Shown: positions 44,064 to 56,228 of the stretch, piece after piece
Position numbering within the stretch: the stretch's first letter is position 1
How the letters are laid out: each line of letters begins with the position of its first letter
DNA from: Euryodendron excelsum
Lineage: Eukaryota; Streptophyta; Magnoliopsida; Ericales; Pentaphylacaceae
Length of the DNA: 64,000 nucleotides
NCBI GenBank assembly: GCA_033060915.1
Contig: CM065393.1
Coordinates: forward strand, 6,352,501 to 6,416,500
Direction of reading: 5' to 3'
Position numbers and translations under genes: made by a program
Notes under the pieces: generated by a model
Database searches by the model: none
What the model was told of the DNA's origin: nothing
Seen by the model: the letters and a program-made list of their open reading frames with translations, nothing else

Positions 44064-47000
44064 CTGCAATGTAAATGGTTAGACGCATGTGCACCAAGTC
44101 TTAAAAGAAAAGCCAGAGAGAGAGAAACGGTAACACCAGAAGAACAATAAACCAATAGTATGTTTCGAAGAAATTTTCGGGAAAAGAAGAATTCTAAATG
44201 CCAATCAGGAAACTCATTTCAAACTAAGATGAGGTATTGAAGGCATGTGTAAATAAAATATTTAAGTGTAAAATTTCAAGAGAATAAACTTCAGCTAGAA
44301 ACAAGAAGTGAAACTGGAATTCCAAAGGAAATAGAATCAGGTAGATCATGTTAGATTATATGCTCAAACCATGCTTCCTCTCAAACTATGTTTGCAAACT
44401 TACTCGGAAACATTGACACGACAGCTGAAATGTCCTATTATAAAAAATTTCACACGGAATTGGATCTATAACAAGTAAGTTTTGCATAGAAAGAATGCAG
44501 TTAACTCGCATCTTATAGGCCGCAATACAAGTGTTCCATTAGCCAACCATTAATCCACTTTTCCTTTATATTCATCCTCATTGATCATATAAGTAACAAA
44601 AAGTCAGATTATTACCTGAATATTCTCGAGCATAGACTGACCAAGATTCCTCAATGTGATCATCACATTCTGGTCCACGGCATCACCTTTGCTAGTTACA
44701 GAAGAATTATTAGATCCATTCACTGTCGAAGAGGCTTCTGTATTACTCTGATCTCGACCACCATTGGGAGCTTTTGGAGCTTCAGAGATGCCTCTTTCAG
44801 ATGTCCCCTCACCACTATTCCGTCCAAACTTCCAAAGCCACTGGAGTTTACCAGACAGAAGCTTCCGCTCCTTCAAATCCGCCACCGGTTTTCCCATAGT
44901 ATCGCCATAATGTCCAGATTTCAAAGAGACATCCTCTGGAGAATCCAGTCTAGCCCTTGTTTTTTCTACAGAATCTTTATTCAGTCCAGATTTCAAAGAG
45001 ACATCATCTGAAGAATCTGAGACTGCAAGAGGTGAGTCTTCCACAAGGGTCCTGCATGACTCAACATTGTTGGATTCATCATCATTTTCATAAATGGATA
45101 AATTGGATGCAACACTACTTCTCCCTGATTGATTTTCTTGGTTGTTAGGACTCGGTGAATCTGAGAAAATAGAAGAGCTCTCTTCACTGCCAGCATTGCC
45201 ACTCAAACATCTCTCCTCAGCAGTGCAGGAGAAGTTATTAGTACTATCTTGCCCATTCACATCAACTTCTACAGAGGTAGGATCTCTCTGGCCTAAATCT
45301 TCGTTACACCCTACTTTCTCTGAATCTTCCTCAGAACCAAGCTGCTGGGACAAATCCTCCAGCAAACTTCTCCTCACAGATAATTTGGGATCCTTTTTGC
45401 TGCTGTCAACCTTTGATGCAGAGGGGGCAGATTCAGGTCTAGATAGCCTCAATCTCACTTTTTCTGACCAACCCTTTTTCCAGTTAGGAACTTGTTTTTC
45501 TAAACTGCTTTGCTTAAGTTCTTCTGCCTTGTGCAGATCTCTCCACTTCTCTTCCCAATAGCTCTCAGGTACCAAACTCAGAGGAGTTCTTGGAGAAATA
45601 GAATCTGATGAAAGGCTATGACCTCTCACAACCACTGGTTTACTTCGGTCAAAGGCCCCAGTATGCATCGGCAATGGCGTTGAGTTATTAGCATCCAGTG
45701 CTAGAACCTGCAAAGATTTTGCCTTTGCTATTATTTTCTTCAGATTTATGTTGGCTGGAAAGTTTAGCAATCTCTGAAGACAGGAAGTAGCATTCTCGGT
45801 AGCAAGTAGGGAAGACCTCATGTAAAGTAGCATTGATACTGCAACAGCTGAGATGAATGCACCCCTAGGTGAACCGAGAACCCCAAAACTAGACACAGCA
45901 TCATCAGAACATTTATTTAATTTGCTATTATCAAATGAAAATATTTCATCACAGATTATTAATAGATCTTCAAGTGTGAATTCACGCCCAAATAAAACCC
46001 GTAGCCAGCGGAGTGCAAAGTACTGGGGTTCTATCCCCAGCTCAACAAGGTGACTGTGAAGAGATGCATCAACAATAGAAAGCAAATGGTACAGTGCAGA
46101 AGAAGCTTCAATCACAGGAGGTAACCCAGTATGTGAGCCATGTAAAGGAGAAGATGAGAAAAATTCCGCCATGGCCACTGCACCACCAGCCCCACTCATC
46201 AAAGCATCAAACATACAATAAGCATCATGCTCCATAAATTTCTCAGACACGACAATACCCAATTCACCTTCTGCCCCATAAGCATCACTTAGCAACACAA
46301 TATCTTGAATCTTCGGTTCAAGTTCATCAAGACTGCTAACCTTAAGTGGACATTTTTCTGAGCCAATCCCATCTTCCATAGATTCAGAGAATTTCTTAAA
46401 ATCAAAATTATATGTTAGATCACTTTCATGGGATGAGAAGCCATCAAATTTATCAATGAAGTGGTCTTCATAAAGCTTTCGCACTTGAGAGAGATGCTCC
46501 ACATCAGTATGCAGAACATATAAGAGAGGAGCCAAGAGTTCATGCATTCCTGTTGACAAATCAAAAGAGAAGGTATAACAAAAAATACTGTAAGACCAAC
46601 TCCCTTTGAAAGAGTGGGAGTTTGTGTGTATGCATATCTGAGACCAAAGTATGTACTTCAGTTTATGTTAGGGGTAAGAAAAAATGATTCTTAAATTTTC
46701 AGATACTGTTGGTCACACAAAATGAGACTTATTCAGGCAAGCAGCAAATGTTTTTGTATCTCACTTGACTAGATGATCAGACAAGCAAATCATATGACCG
46801 GGAGACTGGCAGCTTACTCTTTTCCTTTCAATTAGAACTTTTCGAAAATAGATTGAATCCCCGCAAATTAAGTGAAACCAATTGTTTCAGCTGTTTCACT
46901 AGGATGGATACACCATTATCAGCAAATAGTTTCCCATAGTCTAATATATATATTTTGCTACCCCTTGGAAATGTTGCTAAGAAGCAGAGTCCTCTAAGAG

Positions 47001-48084
47001 AAGAACAATATATCTAATGCACGCAAGTTTACAACAAGGGAAATAGAAGTAGAAGTAGTGTTCGCACTTTATTTTTCAGGATTCATCGTATTGCCAAATT
47101 ATACTTCGACAAAACCTAAGCATCAAGTGGAAACTTTCACAAAATAACAAAGGACCAAAGTAGTTTTTCACTCATTAAAATTGAGATCAAAATTGCTTCC
47201 TTCCAACTGGGGTGGGGAACCCACCGTACAATAGACTTCCCTATCTGCCGGTGTCTATAACACACTATTTTGGGAGTTTGTCAGGACCAAGTTCTGGTAG
47301 ACAATTTTCACCAGGACTAGACTCTTCCACCATAGTTAACAAAAGATGCACCATGAATATCATAATAATTTGGGGGACCATGTGTACAAAGAGAGAATTT
47401 TCTTCATGAGTAGACTCTTCCACCATATATGACAAATGATGTGCCATGACTATCACAATAGTTTTGGGGCCCATGTGAAAGAAGAAGGAAAACTTTAATT
47501 TTTCCTTCTGACCAAAAGAAACAGGAAAAGAAATATAATCCATTCCGTATTTACAAATTTCATAGGCATTTTCATTGTCAGCAAGAACAAAAAGTAGTCA
47601 CTTATCCCAAAAGAAATAGTTGCCTTAGAAAATGAAAAAGAAAAGCAATGAAAATTCATGATTGCAAAACCCACCTTGTCTGTAGCCATATTGTGGATGT
47701 CTAAGACACCACAACAACAAAATTCGTCTCAACATGCTTTGGCATCCCAGTGTCTGGAAGTAGCTTCCATGTTCAGGATATAAACGAGACAAATCTTGGT
47801 CGAGCATTCTTTCCAGTTCAGCATTCCGAAAGAAGCGACCCCACATGCTATCTGCGCAACATGATCATCAAAGAACACTAAGTGCATCATACAATGGGAT
47901 ACGAGTCAGGTCAATCATAAATCTAATTAGAGCACTGCTTTAAGAAACGTATATGGTAGCTCTTTTGATAAACCTTCCTTTCATCTTCTCAGTTCCCACA
48001 GATGAGTTTTTCTTTTCCTTTCTTTTTTGGGTTTTTCCTTTTCTCCTATTTTTTGTTTATTTCCCCTCTTTTTTTTTTTTTTTT

Positions 48085-48115
<31 letters not shown>

Positions 48116-49947
48116 GGGGTGGTGTTGAAGTCTTAAAAAGTAAAAAGCATTCACCAGAATAGCAACAGTGGCCTCTAGAAAGGCAGCCATCTGTAAGCAC
48201 TAAGGCCACAATCTTAATAGGCACAAAGTCAGGGAGATTCTGAAGAGGTATAGATATTCAACCTGGGTTTTGCGACAAAGGATTATCCATAACTAGATCA
48301 GGAGAATTGCTTCCATCCTTGGGAATTTGGGGATCAACCAGGAGGTGCCTCCTCAAACCAGCATATCTGGATAAAAAGACCAATTAGATTAAAAGCATTA
48401 GACAAGCCACATTAGAATGTAATAAACTAGCTGTTATGGTAACCCTTCCCAACCCAACTCCAGAATTCACTAGTAAACCTCTGGGCCAAGGTTCATAGTT
48501 AAAAGGATTGGGAACACTGTCAGATTAGCACTAGTAACAAAAGATATGAAGGAACCAACCAGTTATATGGTAATTGATCTTAGAAGATTCAGAAGCAAAA
48601 GCATATACATATATATGACTATGGGACTATAACTGAAAGACATTATTTCCATACTTTCCAAGAACCGAAAAATGAAATAGGAAAAGTCACTGAAGAACTC
48701 TAGTTAGATCAACAAGCACAAGCCGTTTTTGCAGAGACAATAAAAATAAAAGAACAATCTGACACTTTGTAGTGCTGGAAAACTGCACACAAAAAAATAT
48801 ACAGACACACATACACAGATGTATGCATAAACATCCATAGGCACCCTACTGATAAGGTAACTGTAAACACTTGCAACCCATTCACAAAAGGAGCCCAACA
48901 TGGAAACTTCTACTGTATGTTTGGAAATTGGATTTATTGAGGGAAGAAAAGTAAAAGTGAAATTAAATTATTTAATACATATTCAACTTTTTATGGATAA
49001 CAAACAAAAAACGAAGATTCTTTTTTTTTTTTTTTTGACAAAAAACCTATTCACTTTCTTCTCATTTTCCTAACCCAACCAAACAAAATAAACAAATTTA
49101 ACTTATTTCTCTTCATTTTATTTTTCTCTCATTACCTTTTCCTTTTCCTTTTCCTTTTCCTTTTCCTTTTCCTTTTCCTTTCCCACCGCAAATCTTAGGT
49201 ACAAACATAGCATTTACTCTATATTTAAGTAAGAAACTGAATAATATGAAATCAGATTACCAACGATTTTACAAACAAATTCCCTTATTTATATGCAAAA
49301 GGCACAAACCGCACAAAACATCAATAAATTTACTTTTTACAGAATAAATAAGAACATTTCTCAATAAAACTTGATCCCATAAAATTTCATTGATGTGCAT
49401 ATAAGCAAACGTAATATTCTTTTTCTTTTTTATTTTCTTTTTTTATCGTTTCCTTTTCTAGGTCAAGCCACTAAAGAGATTATATGCTAAAACTCCACTG
49501 TAATTTCAAAACGAGAAAGAGAAATGGAAAATGATAAAATCAAAGATGCCTTTTTTAAAACAAATTTCCAGAAAGTTTCAAGCTGACCCAGCCCCAGCTG
49601 ATCATTTGAAGCCCCTAACAAAATACAAATATTTCTATAAGTAATTTCAAGCACAACAACAATTAACACCTCCAAATTGAACAGACAAAAATAGGACATA
49701 TATATACTCATATATACAGAGAGAGAACTTACCTACGACGAGCATCTGCGGTAACCCGACGGAGATCGTCAATGGAGGACGAAGAGGAGGAGGGCAAAAT
49801 CCCCAAATCTATACGCCACCGGACCCCTCTGAGATCCGCGAAACGGCGATTCTCACTGGCAGATCCCTCTGGAAGCACACGAGACGGCGAAGACTCCAAT
49901 GACGAAGATTCGGGCAATGTCGGCTCGATCGGAGCCGCCGGCGACAT
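43914..49947 (-). CDS. TBC-domain Rab GTPase-activating protein, TBC1D5-like
   Basis: Coding exons in transcript order are 49947-49733, 48366-48263, 47851-47675, 46549-44616 and 44063-43914. All introns are GT-AG and the exons join to 2580 nt, or 859 residues. The TBC domain starts near RGVRWRIDLGIL, carries the Arg-finger motif LDQDLSR (R129) and the Gln-finger motif YRQ (Q165), and continues through YCMFDALMSG and FALRWLRVLFGREF. Both catalytic fingers are intact, so it should stimulate GTP hydrolysis on Rab proteins of the endomembrane system. The Ser-rich C-terminal half is probably disordered and includes LQWLWKFGRN; the last exon forms a short helical tail. An in-frame TGA 27 nt upstream supports the start. 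Its Arabidopsis counterpart is, from memory, AT4G29950, neighbour of EBS7. The Rab substrate cannot be told from sequence. Confidence 0.92.
44616..46549 (-). CDS. TBC-GAP gene, exon 4 (large)
   Basis: Acceptor GTCAACAG|GAATGC and donor ATTCAG|GTAATA. It spans 1934 nt from GMHELLAPLLYVLHTDVEHL through the rest of the TBC fold and most of the Ser-rich tail. A 72-nt in-frame tandem duplication gives the motif DVSLKSG twice (residues 681-687 and 705-711). Confidence 0.95.
47319..47504. repeat. 93-bp tandem duplication in TBC-GAP intron 3
   Basis: Two units start AGACTCTTCCACCAT at 47319 and 47412. They share GATG(C/T)(A/G)CCATGA and CATAATAATTTGGGG-type blocks with moderate divergence. Confidence 0.8.
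47675..47851 (-). CDS. TBC-GAP gene, exon 3
   Basis: Acceptor TTGCGCAG|ATAGCA and donor GACAAG|GTGGGT. It encodes SMWGRFFRNAELERMLDQ, the Arg finger DLSR and the block up to YGYRQ, the Gln finger. Both catalytic residues therefore lie in this one exon. Confidence 0.93.
48069..48119. repeat. T26 followed directly by G25
   Basis: Two long homopolymers abut in intron 2 of the TBC-GAP gene (48069-48094 T, 48095-48119 G). Read in the gene sense, this is C25 then A26. A G25 tract on the template-complement strand can form quadruplexes, and the run length is unlikely to be exact in any assembly. Confidence 0.95.
48263..48366 (-). CDS. TBC-GAP gene, exon 2
   Basis: Acceptor TTATCCAG|ATATGC and donor AACCCAG|GTTGAA. 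It encodes YAGLRRHLLVDPQIPKDG and DNPLSQNP, typical of plant TBC1D5-like proteins between the TBC start and the finger region. Confidence 0.9.
49135..49181. repeat. (CCTTTT)n hexanucleotide microsatellite
   Basis: About eight uninterrupted CCTTTT units in intron 1 of the TBC-GAP gene, at the edge of an AT-rich dispersed repeat. Confidence 0.95.
49733..49947 (-). CDS. TBC-GAP gene, exon 1
   Basis: Residues 1-71 plus two bases: MSPAAPIEPTLPESSSLE, a Ser/Pro-rich leader, then FADLRGVRWRIDLGILP, the start of the TBC fold. The donor is CGTCGTAG|GTAAGT. Confidence 0.9.
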
Positions 49948-50570
49948 GACTCTGGCTTTTTCGTCAGAAACTCAATTACCCAAACCTACCGAAACCTCAA
50001 AATTTTCAAAACTGCAGAGGGAGAGAGAGATTGGAGGTAGGGAAAAAGTGAATTTCAGGGGGAAAAATTCCTAAGAATTGGAGAGAGAGAACAATTTGAG
50101 GTGGAGAGCTAAATTACAGCAGAGAATATATATGTATACAAATATGCAGACAGAGGGACAGCCGGGGTAAAGCTTCGGTTTCTGGGGAATTTTTTGGGAG
50201 AGTGAAAATAAGGACGAATTCACGAAACAAAGAGCGGAATCACAGTGAGAGAGAGAATTCAAGAGAGAAATTTTAGGTGGGAAAGCTGAATTAGGGGGAG
50301 GAATGGCTCTGGGAGAAAAATGGCTGAACTCATGGAGGAGAGAGAGAGAGTGAGAGAGTTACGTCCTGGGTTTGCTTATGGGGATTTTGGGGATGACAGA
50401 TCACAGGTAGAGAGAGAGATCGATCTATAATCCCCTCAACCCAGCTCCATTTTCTTTCAGATTTTCTTTTCTGTACAGAGAGAGAAAAATAGTTTTTATA
50501 TATACACGAATAGATATAGAGAGAGACCGTGGAGGGAATTCAGGGAAATAGGAATTTTGTTTCTGTTTCA
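49948..50570 (-). promoter_or_regulatory. TBC-GAP promoter and 5' leader
   Basis: On the minus strand a TATA-type sequence (TATATAAAAA, 50502-50493) is followed by CT-rich DNA and then 545 bases to the start codon. CT-rich leaders downstream of TATA are common in plant promoters. Part of the leader may be an intron; no clear GT-AG pair was chosen. Confidence 0.45.
50071..50262 (-). other. Possible upstream ORF in TBC-GAP leader
   Basis: A 63-codon ATG-started frame (MNSLSHCDSALCFVNSS...) lies wholly between the presumed TATA region and the main ATG. If transcription starts near 50470 and the leader is unspliced, it would be translated first and could lower main-frame translation. No conservation information is available. 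Confidence 0.3.
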
Positions 50571-51281
50571 CGGCAACAACTCAAAGGATATTAAAAGGTA
50601 ATGTGTAATTGTGAAGTGCTTGACCGGTTTGAAGGTCAGGTGGGCTACCCACTTCCATATTTGTTTTTTTTGTTTTTTTTGTTTTTGTATAAAATAGGTG
50701 AACTCTCTTAATGTGTAAAGGCACACCTAATGTAGCAACTCTTTTAACGTGACCCATAGAAATTCTCATTCATTGCGAAAAGTTCGACACCTTAACTTTA
50801 TTAAAGTGCAAGTAACATTTAATCGCTTCTCAATAGTATTTGGTTCTCACAATTACTACTACAAGTGAATTTAAATACGTGACCATTAAAAAAAAAAAAA
50901 GTGAGATTCTAAGCTAACGACTGAAGCCAACTCAATTGGTGATTTCTTTCACATTTGTTTCATACAAATTCCTATTTTTACAGTATATTTTTAAAAGTAA
51001 TAACATTTTTAAAATTAAAACTTACCTCGAAGGGTATAAGGATGATCAATAGAAACATGGGCAAATTCACGATTTTTGTCTAGTGATTAAAAAAAACCTA
51101 GCATAAAATCATACTGTAAAAACTATAGATTTTGAGGATCCTGTCATCTATATAGGGATTTGTTAAAATAACAACTCCTCAAAATGAAGACTTATTTTTA
51201 TGCTACGTTTGGGAAATTCCTAGTGACTGTTTCCTCAAAATGTGAGGCAAAAATGTTCACTTTCTATCTTTTCTTCTACTT
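50571..51281. other. AT-rich intergenic DNA
   Basis: Nothing recognisable beyond short homopolymers; no gene, RNA gene or element ends. Confidence 0.4.
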
Positions 51282-51460
51282 ACCGAATCAAAACTTCCCA
51301 CACTACTATAGTTTATAATTAATAAATGAGTCCATGAAAAGTGCCTGTTTTATCTCAAACATTGAAAGATATCTCAAAATGAAGACTTATTTTAATACTA
51401 TGTTGGATCTTGATTTGTAGAGGGAAAGAAAAGAATAAAAAAGAAAAAAAGCAAATGAAG
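51282..51460. repeat. Duplicated block, copy 1
   Basis: Starts TTACCGAATCAAAACTTCCC and runs into the GA-rich TTGTAGAGGGAAAG motif. It matches 52722-52915 along its whole length; most differences are one- to six-base insertions or deletions rather than substitutions. Confidence 0.85.
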
Positions 51461-54200
51461 TAAAAGAAGTTAAATTTTTTTTTTTTTTTTGCTTAATTGG
51501 GTTAAGAAAGTAAATATGTATGCATTTGTCAAAGTATTCATTTTTTATTTGATTATTCATAAAAAATAAGTATTTATTATTAATTTATTTCTTTTCAGTT
51601 TTTTGTCATTGACAAATTTAGGTCCAAACATTACATTATTGGAAACGTGTATTGCGTATTAGTTGTGCCAAAATCAGTGAATAAAGAGCATTATGCGTGG
51701 CTACTTAGGTTATTATCTCTTGCGTTAGACATTTTAAAATGCTCAATTTCCTATGTTATAAAAAGAAAATTTATGAAAATGTACATCTACAAATAATTTT
51801 TCTTTTGTCTTACACAATTTGTGAACTTTTAACTTATATTTGGCTGAACAAACTGTTGGAGTACCAATTGACTTTTCACTTTGACATTGACTATCTTCTT
51901 AGGAAATTGTTAAACCCACAAATTTTCTTGGCTGTTGTATCCATAGCCTTCATCTCATGCGGTGGCATGGTTTTCATTATGGTGGGATTGTTATTTATTG
52001 TTTGGATTTTAGATTAGTAGAGGGAAAGGAAAATAAAATGAAAAGAAAAGCAAAAAGTTAGGAAAAGAAAAATGAAGTAAAACAAGCTAAGTTCTTTCTT
52101 TTTTTTGTTCTGATTGTCATTTATTATGTGGATTTTGAATTTGTAGAGGAAGGAAAAAAGATAAAAATAATAATAATAATAACTAAAACAATCGAAATCA
52201 CTTCTTTTTTGCTTGGTTAATAAAATAAATAAATATATGTAAGTAATTAATTTTCATTTCATCTTCTTTTTCCTTAACAAATTCAAGTTATATGCCACTC
52301 TTTGAATTAATCCCATAAAGTGTATCCGTAGCAGCTGTGGTTGTTGTCGATTTTAATTCTAACCAAAGCATAAATTTGTTATTCACTATACTTATTTCTA
52401 CAATTAAGAGGAATTTTACTTTATAATGTGTTTGAGCTATTTAATTTAAGACAAATGATAACATGTGTCTTAAGTATACTTTGTACAATCACGTGATAAA
52501 GCATACTAAACATGTGTCTTATTAAGGTCTTCATTCAGAATGATGTTTCTTTCATTGCTTTTATGAGACTTATAAAGACGTTGCGAGGTGTTTGGGGTTT
52601 GGGGTATTGACTAGAGTTTCATCTCGTGGTTGTGTTTGTCGTGTTTCTATGTTTTTCCTCCCTTAATTTGTACTCGTTTGGGAATTTTTTATTAGATTGT
52701 TAATCATAGCTAATCTTACTTTTACCGAATCAAAACTTCCCACACTACTATAGTTTTTATAATTAATAAATGAGTCCACCATGAAAAGTGCCTGTTTTAA
52801 AAACATTGAAAGATATCTCAAAAATGAAGACTTATTTTTAATACTAATTTTGTTGGATCTTGATTTGTAGAGGGAAAAGAAAAAGAATAAAAAAGAAAAA
52901 AAAGCAAATTGAAAGTGTTGTGTGGCGCCTTGTTTTTTTTTTTTTTTTTTGGGAAATTGAAAAACAGTGATAAAAAAAAATTTGGGAAAGTTTATTCCAG
53001 AATTACAAATCTCCCATAGAACAACTTTGTAATTTGATATCATATCCAATATTATGCTTATTTTACCCTTCCAAGATTATTTAATTTGGTCAATACGTGA
53101 TAAAATGGTCTCTCCGGATTACCTATTCTGATTCCACTTTGAGTAACCAAACGCGAGATAAGGTGTAACAGTAATTAGTAGTCCAATCCCATAAACTTGT
53201 ATCACAAAACGAAACACAACCATTGAAATTCTATTTATTGGATATTGAGTCACCAGTGGTGGATCTTTGTTTCAACATTTTGATTTTTGAAAGGCCAAGA
53301 TCCCAAGTCTGCACAAGCTATATATGTATCATGAGCATCTAAAATTTTATTTTCTAGTATTTTATTTATAGTTGTGAAATGGAGTATGCAAAACTAATAT
53401 TCAAAGTTCTTCTAGTTTCGACAAAATAAAGGTACCAACATGTAAAAAAAATAAAAAAAATTCCTTCAATTTAACAAAAATTTTTTTTTAGAAAAATCGT
53501 CATGCTATTGATTTCAAATGTCATGAAGGTAACTGTAAGCATATATTATTATTATTATTATTGGTTTTTTTTTTTTTTTCGTGTTTTCCTTGGGAAGGAC
53601 CTGGAATCCTAACTTATATAAAATCACCTAGACAAAGTCCTTAATATGTACCACAAGATTTTCAGCAATGACACATTTTCTTTGCTGTTCCTGTTTGCAG
53701 CTCCACAAAAATTTCTTTTTTTGTATTCATTTTTCCTTCTTTTTTTGTGTGGTGAGTTATAGAAGAACAGGACATCTCTTTAGATTGGCCAAGACAGATC
53801 CAATATGGCCTTCTATCTCTTCCTCAAAACTCACAAGGACCACAAACATACTTTTTTGGACTCTTCCTATTTTTCTTTCTTTATTTCTTCGCTGCCAAAC
53901 AATGTATAATTATCCTAATCCTGGCAATCCTACCATGTGAATCATCTGGAATGCGCCTTCTTGTCTTTTCCACATTAACACGGCCCTTATTTTATTTCAT
54001 TAGTTTTATTATTTTTTTTTAAAAGAAAATGAAGTAAAATAAGTTAAATTTATTTATTTATTTTTGTTTGGTTAGAAAAATGAGAAGAAATGGAATACCT
54101 ATTTGTCAATATATATATATATATATATGAATATGTATAATATGTGTTGTTTTGTTACTTATAAAAAATAAGTATGTACAAGTAACTTCATTTCCCGTAT
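51395..54200. repeat. Cluster of related AT-rich dispersed repeats
   Basis: Several stretches share the order TTTGTAGAGGGAAAG, then AAAATGAAGTAAAA(G/T)AAGTTAAATTT, then TTTGGTTAG or a variant and a long AT tail with AAAAAATAAGTAT. They lie at about 51395-51590, 52005-52135, 52135-52260 and 54015-54180. An inverted relative is in TBC-GAP intron 1 (about 48925-49150). They look like copies of one MITE-like family, though ends and target duplications are not clear. Confidence 0.5.
52722..52915. repeat. Duplicated block, copy 2
   Basis: Same order of landmarks as 51282-51460 but slightly longer, with extra bases in T and A runs and CCA inserted after GAGTC. No terminal inverted repeats were recognised. 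Confidence 0.85.
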
Positions 54201-56189
54201 CAAATTCAAAATCTAAAAATAATATTAATGTTTATTCTTATAAGATTCAAATAACAAGCCATTGGTATTGAATTTGTATCCATCAATACTGAGAGGTTGC
54301 ATTTTGTTTTACCTTTGGTCCTATCAATTTGAATGTATAGAAGAATTCCATAACCCCTAGCTAGCTAGTTTCCAAGGTAAAAATTCACAAAGAAGTGAAT
54401 ACAAAAGCATACAAAAGCCTTGCTATATATATATATATATATATATATTCTGCATTATTGGTATTTTGGATTATTATTCGTCCCCTGAGCTGAGCTTACA
54501 CCATGCCCTACATATTTTGGAGTATATATGCATCCGTAGAGGACAAGCCCATGAGTCTCTTCTTTTCACTTTACACACTTTGGAATTATCTGATCTTTAA
54601 CTTTTTCTTACTCGTTAAATTTTTTTTTTTTTTTTTTGAGTTATGCAATTAGGGGTGTTTGGTGTCGTTTATGTGCATCTCAAATAATCATTTTCCCGAT
54701 CAAAGGCAGCTATCCACACCTGGACTTAGTCATTAATTGTTCAATCCTTCAGTTTCTCTGCCTTGTTTTTGCTTTGAATCCTTGCATACCTTATCTCCCA
54801 TTCAATCTCTGTTTGGATTGTCAAATTGTTAAAGAGCCATGATAAAGCAAGTATTCCCAAGTGTACTATTAGAGAAAATAATTATAGCTTTTTCTTCCAC
54901 TTATTTTTCCTGGCACCCTTTTGGAAAATGAAAGAAAATCTATCCATAAGATGGAATGAGTACTATGTCATTTTGGATAATTGAAAGATAGATTTAAGTA
55001 GTCTTATTTGCTGAAAAATAATCCCCTTTTTTGTTACCTGGCAATAAGTTTGACATTGCTTAAATATGTACAGTAACAAAGTCAGGATTTCTTCTTGGAG
55101 GCCAAAAACAAGGGAAGAATAGACAAAAGAAACTAGGGTTCATAAGTGTTTTTTTTTATAATATCAGAGATGCTCTCCCCCACCTTGTCTTCGTCTGTCG
55201 TTATATACCGACACTTACATTATTGTTTATATAAGGAGACTACTATGTTTATAGTTTTAGTAGTTGTTTTAAATGTCTTTTCTTTCAAATGGCTGATTTA
55301 CATTACTTATTAGTTGTTATAAGAAACAATTATGAATGGACTTTGATCTTCTCCACTCCAAATAGTATAAAAATGTTCAAATTAAGTAATATCCTAAAAT
55401 TATGAAATTCGATTAAGTGAAATAGAAAGAGTAACAAAAGGTAGGTCAGGAAGATGAGAGTGGGGTTAATTAGACCAGCAGTAGTGATAGTCCCCCTCAT
55501 GCCATCAAGTCATGAATCGACTCATTCTCTCGTCCTAATAACATTGCCCTTTAATGTACCAAAAGAAAAAAAAGAAAAGCATGTATGTCATGAATACTAT
55601 TGATAGGACTCATGTTATATAGTGTAATCAACACTGGAGGAATGCTATACCAGCAAAGAAAATACAATCGAGGTGTTTTTAAGGGGTGCTCAAAAATTCA
55701 TCCGACCTGTCAACTCCAACAACCCAACCCGATCTTGAACACAACTTGAACTCAAACCGAATCGAAATCGGTTCTAAAATTTGTGAACTTGACTTTAACG
55801 GTTCAATTGGTGAGTCACCACCTTAAGTGAACCGAACCAACCCAATACTGTGTATAAGTTAGCCCGGACATGCTTGACCGCTTAACCAAAAAATAAAAAA
55901 TAGAAGAAAAATATACAAAATTTTTATAAAATATGATGTGCCTAAATGATAGTCTCTCGCTTTAAGCTCAGTATGTGAGATTAGAACTTGACTAAATGCA
56001 ACTAGTGATTACAAAAATAAAAACTACGAAATAAAAAAGTGGTCAATGTAGTGGTTTTGATTTTATTTTTTCAGATTAGAAAAATGTTATCTACAGCCGC
56101 AGTGTCAATCTAATTTTGACGGAAAGAGTAGCAACTAAATGCTGCAAAAATGTGTCTACCAGCCTCGTCTTCACCTACCCCCCACAGAA
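52916..56189. other. AT-rich intergenic DNA
   Basis: No supported gene. Contains (TA)n runs (about 54110-54128 and 54425-54447), an ATT run near 53547, and a block at about 55690-55890 with repeated AACCCAACCCGA and AACCGAACCAACCCAA motifs like those of some plant MITEs. Confidence 0.4.

Positions 56190-56228
<39 letters not shown>
56190..56228. repeat. Compound (CT)n(CA)n microsatellite
   Basis: About seven CT then about eleven CA units; same type as the one at 6172-6247. Confidence 0.93.

Noticed and set aside
44957..46053. Plus-strand ORFs of 63-139 codons
   Set aside because: They lie antisense to the large TBC-GAP exon and are shadows of its codon pattern.
53668..53940. 90-codon ORF with hydrophobic segments
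   Set aside because: Poly-Phe runs from T-rich DNA, no family similarity and no gene context.
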